From the NCBI GenBank assembly GCA_003520455.1, contig DOUV01000124.1, positions 1 to 21,474 on the forward strand: a stretch of DNA of 21,474 nt, in the 5' to 3' direction. This DNA is from Chloroflexota bacterium. GTDB lineage: Bacteria; Chloroflexota; Anaerolineae; Ardenticatenales; Ardenticatenaceae. The notes beneath the pieces were generated by a model. The model made no database searches. It was given only the letters and a program-made list of their open reading frames with translations, and was not told the DNA's origin. Made by a program: the position numbers and the translations under genes. Numbering within the stretch: position 1 is the stretch's first letter; each line of letters opens with the position of its first letter. Positions 7,131-13,684 of the stretch are shown here, piece by piece.

Positions 7131-7287
7131 ACCCACAGTCCCTTCGAGATGATTCACGAGGACGATCTCGCGGCAGCTGTAGATCTGCTTCACGCGTTGG
7201 TGGTCGCTCATCGATCGTAGGTTGTTGACGGCTGAGGTTCGCCGGTTCAGAAGCAGAAGCGCAGCGGACGACAAAGGAGCAACTTGA

Positions 7288-8058
7288 ATGAAACTGGAAG
7301 GACGGGTGGCTCTGATCACGGGCGGTGGTTCGGGGATGGGGCGAGCGACCGCCTTGCTCTTCGCTACAGAGGGGGCTCGCGTGGTCATCGCGAACCGGAC
7401 GGAGGCGACCGGCGCCAAAACAGCTGAGGAGATTCGCGACCTGGGCGGGGATGCTCTCTTTGTTCCAACCGATGTAACCCAGGAAGCAGACGTGCGGCGT
7501 GTCGTTGCTGCGACACTGGAACGCTACGGTCGGATTGACATACTCTTCAACAACGCCGGGGAACCGTTCGATCTGCCCCTGTTGGGCCTCGACGTGAAGG
7601 AGTGGGATCGCTGCTTTGCTGTGAATCTGCGGTCTGTCTTCCTGGCCTGCAAATCCACGATCCCCCACATGCAGAGGGCGGGAAGCGGTGTGATTCTCAA
7701 CAATGCCTCGCAGATTGCGCTGGCCGGCGCGGCGGGAGCACCGGCCTATGCGGCGGCCAAAGCGGGTGTGGTCTCACTCACCAAATCGCTGGCGCTCGCT
7801 CACGCGAACGATGGGATCCGCGTGAACTGCATCTGTCCGGGTACGACCTGGACGCCGCTCGCTGAGAAGGGATACGGCAGTCTGCCAGACCCACAGGCTG
7901 CCATCGAAGGCTCGAAGAAGCGCATCCCCTTGGGGCGGCTCGGGAGGGCCGATGATATTGCCCAGGCGGCGCTCTATCTCGTATCCGACGCTGCTTCGTT
8001 CGTCACAGGGGCGGTCCTCCTGGTCGATGGTGGGCGCATGGCAGGCGCGGCAACCTGA
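7288..8058 (+). CDS. SDR-family (short-chain dehydrogenase/reductase) oxidoreductase
   Basis: This is a classical 256-residue SDR that oxidises or reduces an alcohol/carbonyl pair with NAD(P). Visible motifs are the coenzyme-binding TGGGSGMG (11-18), NNAG (88-91), the conserved Asn of AVNL (113), catalytic Ser141, and Tyr154/Lys158 in YAAAK. The C-terminal FVTGAVLLVDGG is typical of the family. The second beta strand ends in ANR where Asp would favour NAD, which hints at NADP preference (inference). The ATG at 7288 has AAAGGAG at 7273-7279 with an 8-base spacer. It is the first gene of the Region 3 cassette. The substrate is unknown; the neighbours suggest a hydroxy acid or hydroxy amino acid derivative. 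A hairpin follows the stop. Confidence 0.95.
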   Translation: MKLEGRVALITGGGSGMGRATALLFATEGARVVIANRTEATGAKTAEEIRDLGGDALFVPTDVTQEADVRRVVAATLERYGRIDILFNNAGEPFDLPLLGLDVKEWDRCFAVNLRSVFLACKSTIPHMQRAGSGVILNNASQIALAGAAGAPAYAAAKAGVVSLTKSLALAHANDGIRVNCICPGTTWTPLAEKGYGSLPDPQAAIEGSKKRIPLGRLGRADDIAQAALYLVSDAASFVTGAVLLVDGGRMAGAAT

Positions 8059-8148
8059 TTGTGGGCGACTGGAGCCGGCTGCAGGCTGTGGTTCAACAGG
8101 GGGTGACGCTGTGGCTCTGCGTTTGTAAGCTACAGCGTCATCCCACAA
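8059..8148. repeat. nested intergenic inverted repeat after the SDR gene
   Basis: The inner arms are TGACGCTGTGGCT (8104-8116) and AGCTACAGCGTCA (8128-8140), 13 pairs with one G-T, around an 11-base loop. The outer arms TTGTGGG (8059-8065) and CCCACAA (8142-8148) could close a larger structure. It fills most of the gap between the SDR and the next gene and lacks a T tract. A stability, attenuation or terminator role is inferred. Confidence 0.65.
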
Positions 8149-8193
8149 CTACCACTGGCCAGCGAATCTGAGACTGAGGGGAATGCCCAAAGC

Positions 8194-9189
8194 ATGCAAC
8201 GGACAATTCTGGTTGTAGACCCCGACGGATCGCTGCAACGAGTTCTCGAAGGTACGAGTATCCCTACGGGTTGGCGCCTGACAGTGCTGCGCTCAACCGA
8301 TTCGGGGGAGCTTCGCCCGGCGCTGGCCGAGAGTGAGGTCTTGGTCGTCAAAACGGCACCCGTCAGCCGGGCCGATCTGGAGGCCGCGCCCCGGCTTCGC
8401 CTGATCCAAAAATTCGGTCGTCGAACCGAGAACATTGACCTCGACGCCGCGCGCGAACGCCGCGTTCGCGTGGAGACAATGCCTCTGGAACACGGTGTTT
8501 GGGTTGCCGAGCAAGCGATCATGCTGTTGCTCGCCCTCACCAAGAAGCTGCTACCCGGCCACCTTGGCGTCATCGCCGGCGAGAATCCGGGGCGCATCGA
8601 ACCGTTCCGCACCTCCCAGACCCATTCGACCTACAACTGGACTGGCCTGGGCGGACGCGGCACCCTTTTCCGGCGGACACTCGGGATCGTCGGTCTGGGT
8701 GAGATCGGGACGGAGGTTGCCCGCCGCGCGAAGGCGTTCGACATGGAGATTCTATACTACAACCCGCCGGCCTTGCGCTTGAGAGCTGAGGCGGAGCAAG
8801 AACTGGCCGTCACCTACCAACCGCTCGAACAGTTGCTCTTACGTTCGGACTATGTGACTCTGCACATTCCCCACACCGGCGAGACCGAGGCGCTCTTTGG
8901 CGAGCACCAGTTCGCGCTGATGAAACCGGGCGCGTACTTCATCAACTGCAGTCGCGGCGGGGTAGTAGACGAGCGGGCGCTGTGCTGCGCCCTCGCGACC
9001 CGCCAGATTGCCGGTGCCGGGCTGGATGTTTTTGAGTTCGAGCCATTGCCGCGCGACAGCGAGCTCCTCCGGCTCGAGAACGTTGTCCTGACGCCTCACA
9101 ACGCCGGTGGCCCGCTCGAAACGATTGCTGGAGAGGGACGCGAGCTGATCGAACGAATCGCACACTCGCTCGCCACCTGCAACAGGTGA
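8194..9189 (+). CDS. D-isomer-specific 2-hydroxyacid dehydrogenase
   Basis: This NAD(P)-dependent enzyme interconverts a D-2-hydroxy acid and a 2-oxo acid (families of phosphoglycerate, glyoxylate/hydroxypyruvate and D-lactate dehydrogenases). The 331 residues carry the nucleotide-binding GLGEIG (167-172) and the catalytic triad in family context: Arg254 in NCSRGGVVDE, Glu283 in DVFEFEP, and His302 in TPHNAGG. HNAGG replaces the more usual HIAG. The strand after the glycine motif ends YYNPP instead of in Asp, so cofactor choice is open. The ATG at 8194 has GAGGGGA at 8176-8182, a rather long 11-base spacer. It sits between SDR and M55 genes and could reduce 2-oxo acids made by the aminotransferases or oxidise imported hydroxy acids. 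Confidence 0.93.
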   Translation: MQRTILVVDPDGSLQRVLEGTSIPTGWRLTVLRSTDSGELRPALAESEVLVVKTAPVSRADLEAAPRLRLIQKFGRRTENIDLDAARERRVRVETMPLEHGVWVAEQAIMLLLALTKKLLPGHLGVIAGENPGRIEPFRTSQTHSTYNWTGLGGRGTLFRRTLGIVGLGEIGTEVARRAKAFDMEILYYNPPALRLRAEAEQELAVTYQPLEQLLLRSDYVTLHIPHTGETEALFGEHQFALMKPGAYFINCSRGGVVDERALCCALATRQIAGAGLDVFEFEPLPRDSELLRLENVVLTPHNAGGPLETIAGEGRELIERIAHSLATCNR

Positions 9190-9241
9190 CCCCGGAGCGT
9201 TCCAAGTTTCTGCTCACGACACACGAAAGGAGCAACAGCAT

Positions 9242-10081
9242 ATGAAAGTCTACATCGCAACTGACATGGAAGGCACGGTCGGTGTCGTCAACCGCCAGCA
9301 CACCCACTCAGGAAAGCCGGAGCACCCGGCGGCACGGCGATGGCTCACCAACGAGGTCAACGCTGCGATCGCGGGAGCCAAGAAAGCTGGTGCCGACGAA
9401 TTCGTCGTGCTTGATTCGCACGGCAACTGCCTGAACATTCTCGCCGACCAACTCGATGAAGATGCGCTCCTGATTGCGGGCTATCCCGGTATGACGACGA
9501 TCGGCGCGATCACCGGGGTGGACGATACCTTCGATGCGGCAGGTTTCATCGGCTTCCACGCGCGTGAGGGAACCGAGATCGCTGTGCTCGACCACACGGC
9601 CTACTCTGAGACCGTTGCCAGGGTCGTCATCAATGACCATGAGGTTGGCGAATACGGTGTCGTCGGCGCCTACATTGGCATGTATGGGGTTCCGGTCGTC
9701 TTTGCGGCCGGCGATCAGGCGTTCGAAGCGCAGATCAAGGATCTGATACCAAATATCGCGTACGCCCGGACGAAGACTGCGGTCAGCCGTTATAGCGCTA
9801 TCAACGTGCACCCAAACCGCGCCGCGGCGATGGTCCGCGACGCAGCAGAGGACGGTGTGTCGCGCCGAGATGAGATCGAGCCGATCACCTTCAAGGCGCC
9901 AATCACGATGAAGGTCACCTTCCACCAGCCGGTAATGTCGCAGCTCGCGGAGTGGGTACCCGGCGTGAAGCGGGTCGATTCGCGAACGCTCTCGTTCACC
10001 GCGGACGACTACAAGGTGGTCCACGGGGCTTTCTCATCCATGTGCGCACTCTCCGGCGAGGTGCGCCGCATTCTGGCCTGA
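9242..10081 (+). CDS. M55-family D-aminopeptidase (DppA-like zinc peptidase)
   Basis: M55 enzymes are cytoplasmic zinc aminopeptidases. Bacillus DppA releases N-terminal D-amino acids from D-peptides, and other members act on L residues. The 279 residues contain the expected ligand set: Asp8 and Glu10 in ATDMEGTVG, His60 in LDSHG, His106 in GFHA, Glu137 in EVGEYG, and His118 in LDHT as the probable nucleophile equivalent. Asp8, Glu10 and His60 match the Bacillus numbering exactly. The ATG at 9242 has AAAGGAG at 9226-9232. In Bacillus dppA is the first gene of a dipeptide-transport operon. Here DppB, DppC and binding-protein genes lie four genes downstream, which supports a peptide-degrading role. 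D- versus L-specificity is not readable from sequence. Confidence 0.94.
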   Translation: MKVYIATDMEGTVGVVNRQHTHSGKPEHPAARRWLTNEVNAAIAGAKKAGADEFVVLDSHGNCLNILADQLDEDALLIAGYPGMTTIGAITGVDDTFDAAGFIGFHAREGTEIAVLDHTAYSETVARVVINDHEVGEYGVVGAYIGMYGVPVVFAAGDQAFEAQIKDLIPNIAYARTKTAVSRYSAINVHPNRAAAMVRDAAEDGVSRRDEIEPITFKAPITMKVTFHQPVMSQLAEWVPGVKRVDSRTLSFTADDYKVVHGAFSSMCALSGEVRRILA

Positions 10082-10120
10082 TTCGCCGATTCAGCGATCT
10101 GCGAACGAGGAGAAACAACC

Positions 10121-10459
10121 ATGCAAGAGTACACCAGGTCCGTCGAGGAAATCGAGCCCGAGGAGCGCCCCTATCTTTTTGGACGCCGCATCTTCCAGGG
10201 GGATACGCTTGAAATGGCCCAGGTAAGCCTGAAGCCCGGCGCCAAGATGATTACACACTCACACCCGGACGGTGAACAGTGCTACTACGTGCTGGCGGGG
10301 CGAGGCCGGCTCGTTATCGAAGGGACCCCCTACGATCTCTACCCCGGGATAGCCGCTTTCGTTCCGCTTGGATCCCAGCACTATACGGAGAATACCGGCG
10401 ACGGTCTCTTGACCTACGTCGAGGCGCGCAGCAAAGCAGTGGAGAATTCGGGCAACTGA
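10121..10459 (+). CDS. small single-domain cupin protein
   Basis: This is a 112-residue, one-barrel cupin. Both cupin motifs are complete: motif 1 has metal ligands His46, His48 and Glu52 (PGAKMITHSHPDGEQ), and motif 2 has His87 in GIAAFVPLGSQHYTEN. It should therefore bind a divalent metal. It could be an isomerase, epimerase, dioxygenase or a small-molecule sensor, and the sequence does not decide. GAGGAG at 10107-10112 precedes the ATG at 10121. The gaps to its neighbours are 39 bases on each side, consistent with one operon. Its position between a D-aminopeptidase and a hydroxyacid dehydrogenase makes a role on a sugar-acid or amino-acid intermediate plausible, but that is a guess. Confidence 0.9.
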   Translation: MQEYTRSVEEIEPEERPYLFGRRIFQGDTLEMAQVSLKPGAKMITHSHPDGEQCYYVLAGRGRLVIEGTPYDLYPGIAAFVPLGSQHYTENTGDGLLTYVEARSKAVENSGN

Positions 10460-10498
10460 TCCTCACAAGTCCGATGTGCCAACAAGGAGTTGAGCGTC

Positions 10499-11566
10499 AT
10501 GCATGACGATTATTTCGTAACCGTTGATCACAAGGGCCTCCTGGATTTTCTCACCGAGGTCTATCAGCGCGTTGGCCTCTCTGCCGGCAATGCGGCACTC
10601 GTGGCGGATTCGTTGGTGACCCCGAGTCTTCAGGGAAACCCTTCGCACGGGGTTCTCCTTGCCTACGGCTATTTCAGGCGGCTGCAGGCCGGGAACCCCG
10701 ATCCGAAGGCCGTGCCGGAGGTGATCTCGGATAGTGGCGCGACTGCCGTCATCGATGGGAAGAACGCGATGGGGCAGATGGTCAGTGCCCTCGCCATGAG
10801 GCTTGCCATAGACAAGGCCCGGGACTATGGCGTGGGGATCGTCGGAGCGCGTGCGACCAATCACTTCGGAGCAACAGGATATTGGTCGAGTATGGCTCTC
10901 AAGAGCGATATGATTGGCATTGCGATGACGAATACCTCGCCTCTCATGGCGCCGTGGGGTGGGACGACACCGGTCTTGGGGAGCAGTCCGGTTTCGGTTG
11001 CGATCCCGGCCGGCCGGGAAGCGCCTGTGCTGTTGGATATGGCCACCACCATGGTCGCGGGCGGGAAGCTCAGGGTTGCCCAGATGCGGGGCGAGAAGAT
11101 CCCAATCGGCTGGGCGGTCGGTGCCGACAATCAACTCACCGATGATCCGGCTGCGGCACTCAAGGGGCACATTCTGCCGCTTGGCGGCGTCTGCGGGTAC
11201 AAGGGGTATGGGCTCGCGCTCGTCGTCGATATTCTCAGCGCGGTCTTGATGGGCGCGGGGTTTGGAACCGCGATCAAGCTAGACTCGAAAGATCCGCGGA
11301 ACCTGGGCCACTACTTCCAGGCGATCGACGTTTCCCGCTTGATGCCGGTGGATGAGTTCAAAGCGCGGGTAGATGCCTTGTTGCAGGAGCTCAAATCGTC
11401 GGAACTCGAGCCGGGTGTCGAGCGTGTGTACTACGCCGGCGAGATGGAAGCGGTCTTCGCGGAGGAGCAGCGGCGCAATGGGCTTCGTCTCGATGGGCCG
11501 GTCTACAAGGATCTGGAGAAGATAGGGGCGGAGGTAGGCGTGCCGGTTACCTTCCGGCGGGCGTGA
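10499..11566 (+). CDS. malate/L-lactate dehydrogenase family oxidoreductase (Ldh_2 family)
   Basis: This belongs to the NAD(P)-dependent Ldh_2 family, unrelated to classical lactate dehydrogenase. The family includes L-sulfolactate, ureidoglycolate, 2,3-diketo-L-gulonate and piperideine-2-carboxylate reductases. The 355 residues include PSHGV (His50), the catalytic-region NHFGATGYW (His122), NTSPLMAPWGG, VLLDMATT, and the late GYKGYGLALVVDILS block. The ATG at 10499 is preferred over the TTG at 10490, because AAGGAG (10484-10489) then has a 9-base spacer. Besides hydroxy acid oxidation, the family can reduce cyclic imines derived from D-lysine or D-proline-type substrates. That fits a neighbour that releases D-amino acids; this link is inference. 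Confidence 0.93.
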   Translation: MHDDYFVTVDHKGLLDFLTEVYQRVGLSAGNAALVADSLVTPSLQGNPSHGVLLAYGYFRRLQAGNPDPKAVPEVISDSGATAVIDGKNAMGQMVSALAMRLAIDKARDYGVGIVGARATNHFGATGYWSSMALKSDMIGIAMTNTSPLMAPWGGTTPVLGSSPVSVAIPAGREAPVLLDMATTMVAGGKLRVAQMRGEKIPIGWAVGADNQLTDDPAAALKGHILPLGGVCGYKGYGLALVVDILSAVLMGAGFGTAIKLDSKDPRNLGHYFQAIDVSRLMPVDEFKARVDALLQELKSSELEPGVERVYYAGEMEAVFAEEQRRNGLRLDGPVYKDLEKIGAEVGVPVTFRRA

Positions 11567-11669
11567 GTGTGGGCGGGCGAGGCGATACGGCTCCAGGAAC
11601 GCGCCTGCTTCCCCGGCGTGGTGTCGCACCGCCGGTCGCGATCTTCCGCAGCGCAAGCGGGAGGACAAG

Positions 11670-12599
11670 ATGCGGAAGTATATCAGTAGGCAAGTGGCGA
11701 TGGTCATCCCGACGTTGCTTGGCGTCTCGGTTGCTGTTTTTCTGATGCTGCACCTGACACCGGGGGGCGCCGTCGAGGCCATTCTCCTTCAAGGCGGCAC
11801 GGCCCTGTCGAGCGACTCGATGAAGGAGATGCGCCACAAGCTCGGCTTCGACGATCCGCTCTACCTCCAGTACCTGCACTACGTCGGTCACGTCGTTCGC
11901 GGTGATCTCGGCACGTCCTATCGTACTCAGCGGCCTGTCGCCGAGATGATCCGTGAGGCACTGCCAAGCACAATCCAGCTTGCGATCGCCGGGATGGCGA
12001 TCGCACTCTCGCTTGGGCTGACGTTAGGGGTTGTCTCGGCCATCTGGCGCAACACATGGATCGATACCCTCGCGATGATCCTCGCGATGCTTGGATGGTC
12101 GCTCCCGCAGTTCTGGCTCGGACTCTTGCTGATCCTTGTGTTCTCCGTAAGGCTCGGCTGGCTCAACATTGCTAGCGGGGGAGGGATCAAGACGCTGATC
12201 ATGCCTGCCGCCGCACTCGGCCTGAGTACGGCTGGCGTCACCGCCCGGTTAGTCCGGGCCGGGATGCTTGAGGTCTTCCGGATGGACTACGTCACGACCG
12301 CGCGCGCCAAGGGATTACACGAGCGCGTCGTTATCATCCGGCACGTCTTGCGGAACGCCCTCATCCCGGTAGTCACCATCGTTGGCCTGCAGTTCGGGCG
12401 TCTGCTCGGCGGAACCGTCGTCATCGAGACTGTATTCGGGCGCCAGGGCGTTGGCCGGGTTGCGATCCAGGCGCTTCAGACCCGCGATATGCCGACGATT
12501 CAGGGGACCGTCCTATTCCTGGCGCTTGTTTACGTCGGCGTCAACCTCCTCGTGGATCTTTCGTATGCCGTCCTCGATCCGAGGATCCGCCACACGTGA
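11670..12599 (+). CDS. ABC peptide/nickel-type transporter permease, DppB-like
   Basis: This is an inner-membrane subunit of an oligopeptide-type importer, 309 residues. The N-terminal hydrophobic segment (VAMVIPTLLGVSVAVFLMLH) is followed by the family's periplasmic loop (LTPGG) and about five further membrane segments. The cytoplasmic EAA loop that docks on the ATPase is clear near residues 209-230 (TTARAKGLHERVVIIRHVLR). The ending VDLSYAVLDPRIRH is the standard DppB C-terminus. GGGAGGA (11659-11665) lies 4 bases from the ATG at 11670, a little close. The preceding 103 bases after the dehydrogenase stop show no strong hairpin. DppC follows 23 bases later. The substrate is likely a peptide or similar charged solute. 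Confidence 0.95.
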   Translation: MRKYISRQVAMVIPTLLGVSVAVFLMLHLTPGGAVEAILLQGGTALSSDSMKEMRHKLGFDDPLYLQYLHYVGHVVRGDLGTSYRTQRPVAEMIREALPSTIQLAIAGMAIALSLGLTLGVVSAIWRNTWIDTLAMILAMLGWSLPQFWLGLLLILVFSVRLGWLNIASGGGIKTLIMPAAALGLSTAGVTARLVRAGMLEVFRMDYVTTARAKGLHERVVIIRHVLRNALIPVVTIVGLQFGRLLGGTVVIETVFGRQGVGRVAIQALQTRDMPTIQGTVLFLALVYVGVNLLVDLSYAVLDPRIRHT

Positions 12600-12622
12600 C
12601 AGCAGAGGGGGAGTCAGCCAAG

Positions 12623-13582
12623 ATGAGCGAGGTAACCGAGCAACCCGGCACGTACGCAGCGCCACTCCCGAAAAGCCACGTCGAGCCACGCCCGCCGAGC
12701 CGGGCGATTGAACCGGGCTTCGTCCGGAGCAGGACCGCCTGGCGGGAGAGTTACTTCTATCAAGGATTCAGGCGGTTCCTGCGCAACCGGGGTGCGGTTC
12801 TCGCTGCCATTTTCTTACTCGCACTGATTCTGGTCGCCGTCTTTGCACCTGTCGTCGCACCGTATGACCCAATCAAGATCGACCCGACCGATACCAGGCA
12901 ACGACCGAACTGGCGGCACCTGGCGGGCACCGACCCATTTGGCCGCGATATCTTGAGCCGCATCATCTACGGCACGCGAATCTCGCTGCGGCTCGGGCTG
13001 ATCAGTGTTGCCGTCGCACTGGGTGTGGGTGGGATCGTTGGACTCTACGCCGGCTACGTTGGCGGGCGGCTCGATCTCTTCGTCGGGGTGCTCGTCAACA
13101 TCATGCTTGCGTTTCCGGGGCTTCTCCTGGCACTCAGCGTCGTGGCGATTCTGGGACCCGGGCTGAATAATGTTATGCTTGCCGTCGGTATCTCGTCTAT
13201 TCCGGACTTTCTCCGAGTGGTGCGCAGTTCCGTGATGTCGGTAAAGGAGGAAGCATACGTCGAGGCGGCCCGTTGTATTGGCTGTACTAACCGCAGAATC
13301 ATCTTTCGGCATGTGGCGCCCAATGTCCTCGCCCCGGCGATCGTTCTCGCCAGCCTGTGGGTTGGAACTGCCATCCTTATCGGAGCGTCGCTCAATTTCC
13401 TGGGATTAGGCGCCCAACGCCCGATGCCCGAGTGGGGCTTGATGGTGAGCGAGGGTCGCGACGCCCTCGCAACAGATTGGTGGCTGAGTACCTTCCCAGG
13501 GCTTGCCATAGCCGTGACCGTTCTGGCTATGAATATTGTAGGCGACGGGCTCCGCGATGTTCTCGATCCGCGCTTCAATTGA
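12623..13582 (+). CDS. ABC peptide/nickel-type transporter permease, DppC-like
   Basis: This is the second permease subunit, 319 residues from the ATG at 12623. A polar N-terminal tail of about 50 residues precedes the first membrane helix (AVLAAIFLLALILVAVFAPV). The family block HLAGTDPFGRDILSRIIYGTR follows, then the binding-protein-dependent permease domain with the EAA loop (EAARCIGCTNRRIIFRHVAP), and the C-terminus DGLRDVLDPRFN. GAGGGGGA (12605-12612) supports the ATG. An in-frame GTG at 12596 overlapping the DppB stop is an alternative and would add nine residues. No ATP-binding subunit gene follows, unlike typical dpp/opp operons. Confidence 0.95.
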   Translation: MSEVTEQPGTYAAPLPKSHVEPRPPSRAIEPGFVRSRTAWRESYFYQGFRRFLRNRGAVLAAIFLLALILVAVFAPVVAPYDPIKIDPTDTRQRPNWRHLAGTDPFGRDILSRIIYGTRISLRLGLISVAVALGVGGIVGLYAGYVGGRLDLFVGVLVNIMLAFPGLLLALSVVAILGPGLNNVMLAVGISSIPDFLRVVRSSVMSVKEEAYVEAARCIGCTNRRIIFRHVAPNVLAPAIVLASLWVGTAILIGASLNFLGLGAQRPMPEWGLMVSEGRDALATDWWLSTFPGLAIAVTVLAMNIVGDGLRDVLDPRFN

Positions 13583-13601
13583 AGTCCGTTCAGCCGGGTG
13601 C

Positions 13602-13627
13602 GAAAGGAGGTGATGTCAGTCTACTGA
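13602..13627 (+). promoter_or_regulatory. orphan full-consensus Shine-Dalgarno (STAB-SD-like) upstream of the binding-protein gene
   Basis: GAAAGGAGGTGAT at 13602-13614 contains AAAGGAGGTGAT (13603-13614), the full complement of the 16S rRNA 3' tail. It has no proper gene: the ATG at 13613 overlaps it and opens only MSVY before TGA at 13625-13627. The real ribosome binding site of the binding protein is a separate AGAGGAGG at 13671-13678. GAAAGGAGG is the known STAB-SD sequence that stabilises cry3A mRNA in Bacillus by binding 30S subunits. A similar role in keeping the binding-protein message stable is inferred. Confidence 0.55.
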
Positions 13628-13684
13628 ACGCGTGTGTTCCACGGCTTGAACAAACGTGGTACCTCAGCCAAGAGGAGGATTGTC

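Larger units (their letters stand above)
6990..7220 (+). pseudogene. C-terminal remnant of an M42-family aminopeptidase with an internal duplication
   Basis: The open frame gives 76 residues whose last half, IETALLAVPTRYTHSPFEM and then DDLAAAVDLLHALV, matches the end of M42 (glutamyl aminopeptidase/endoglucanase-like) metallopeptidases. There PTRYxHSPxE is a C-terminal signature with a metal-binding His. The rest of a typical roughly 350-residue peptidase is absent, because the upstream DNA is the aminotransferase gene. The segment IETALLAVPTRY occurs twice, encoded by a 37-bp exact repeat. The first copy lacks the His (PTRYSN). There is no ribosome binding site before the GTG at 6990. I read it as a gene relic, not a small protein. 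It accounts for most of the 304 bases between the flanking genes; 7221-7272 shows nothing recognisable. Confidence 0.75.

Noticed and set aside
12596..12622. GTG at 12596 as the DppC start overlapping the DppB stop
   Set aside because: It is possible, but the ATG at 12623 has the better ribosome binding site; it is mentioned as an alternative in the gene entry.
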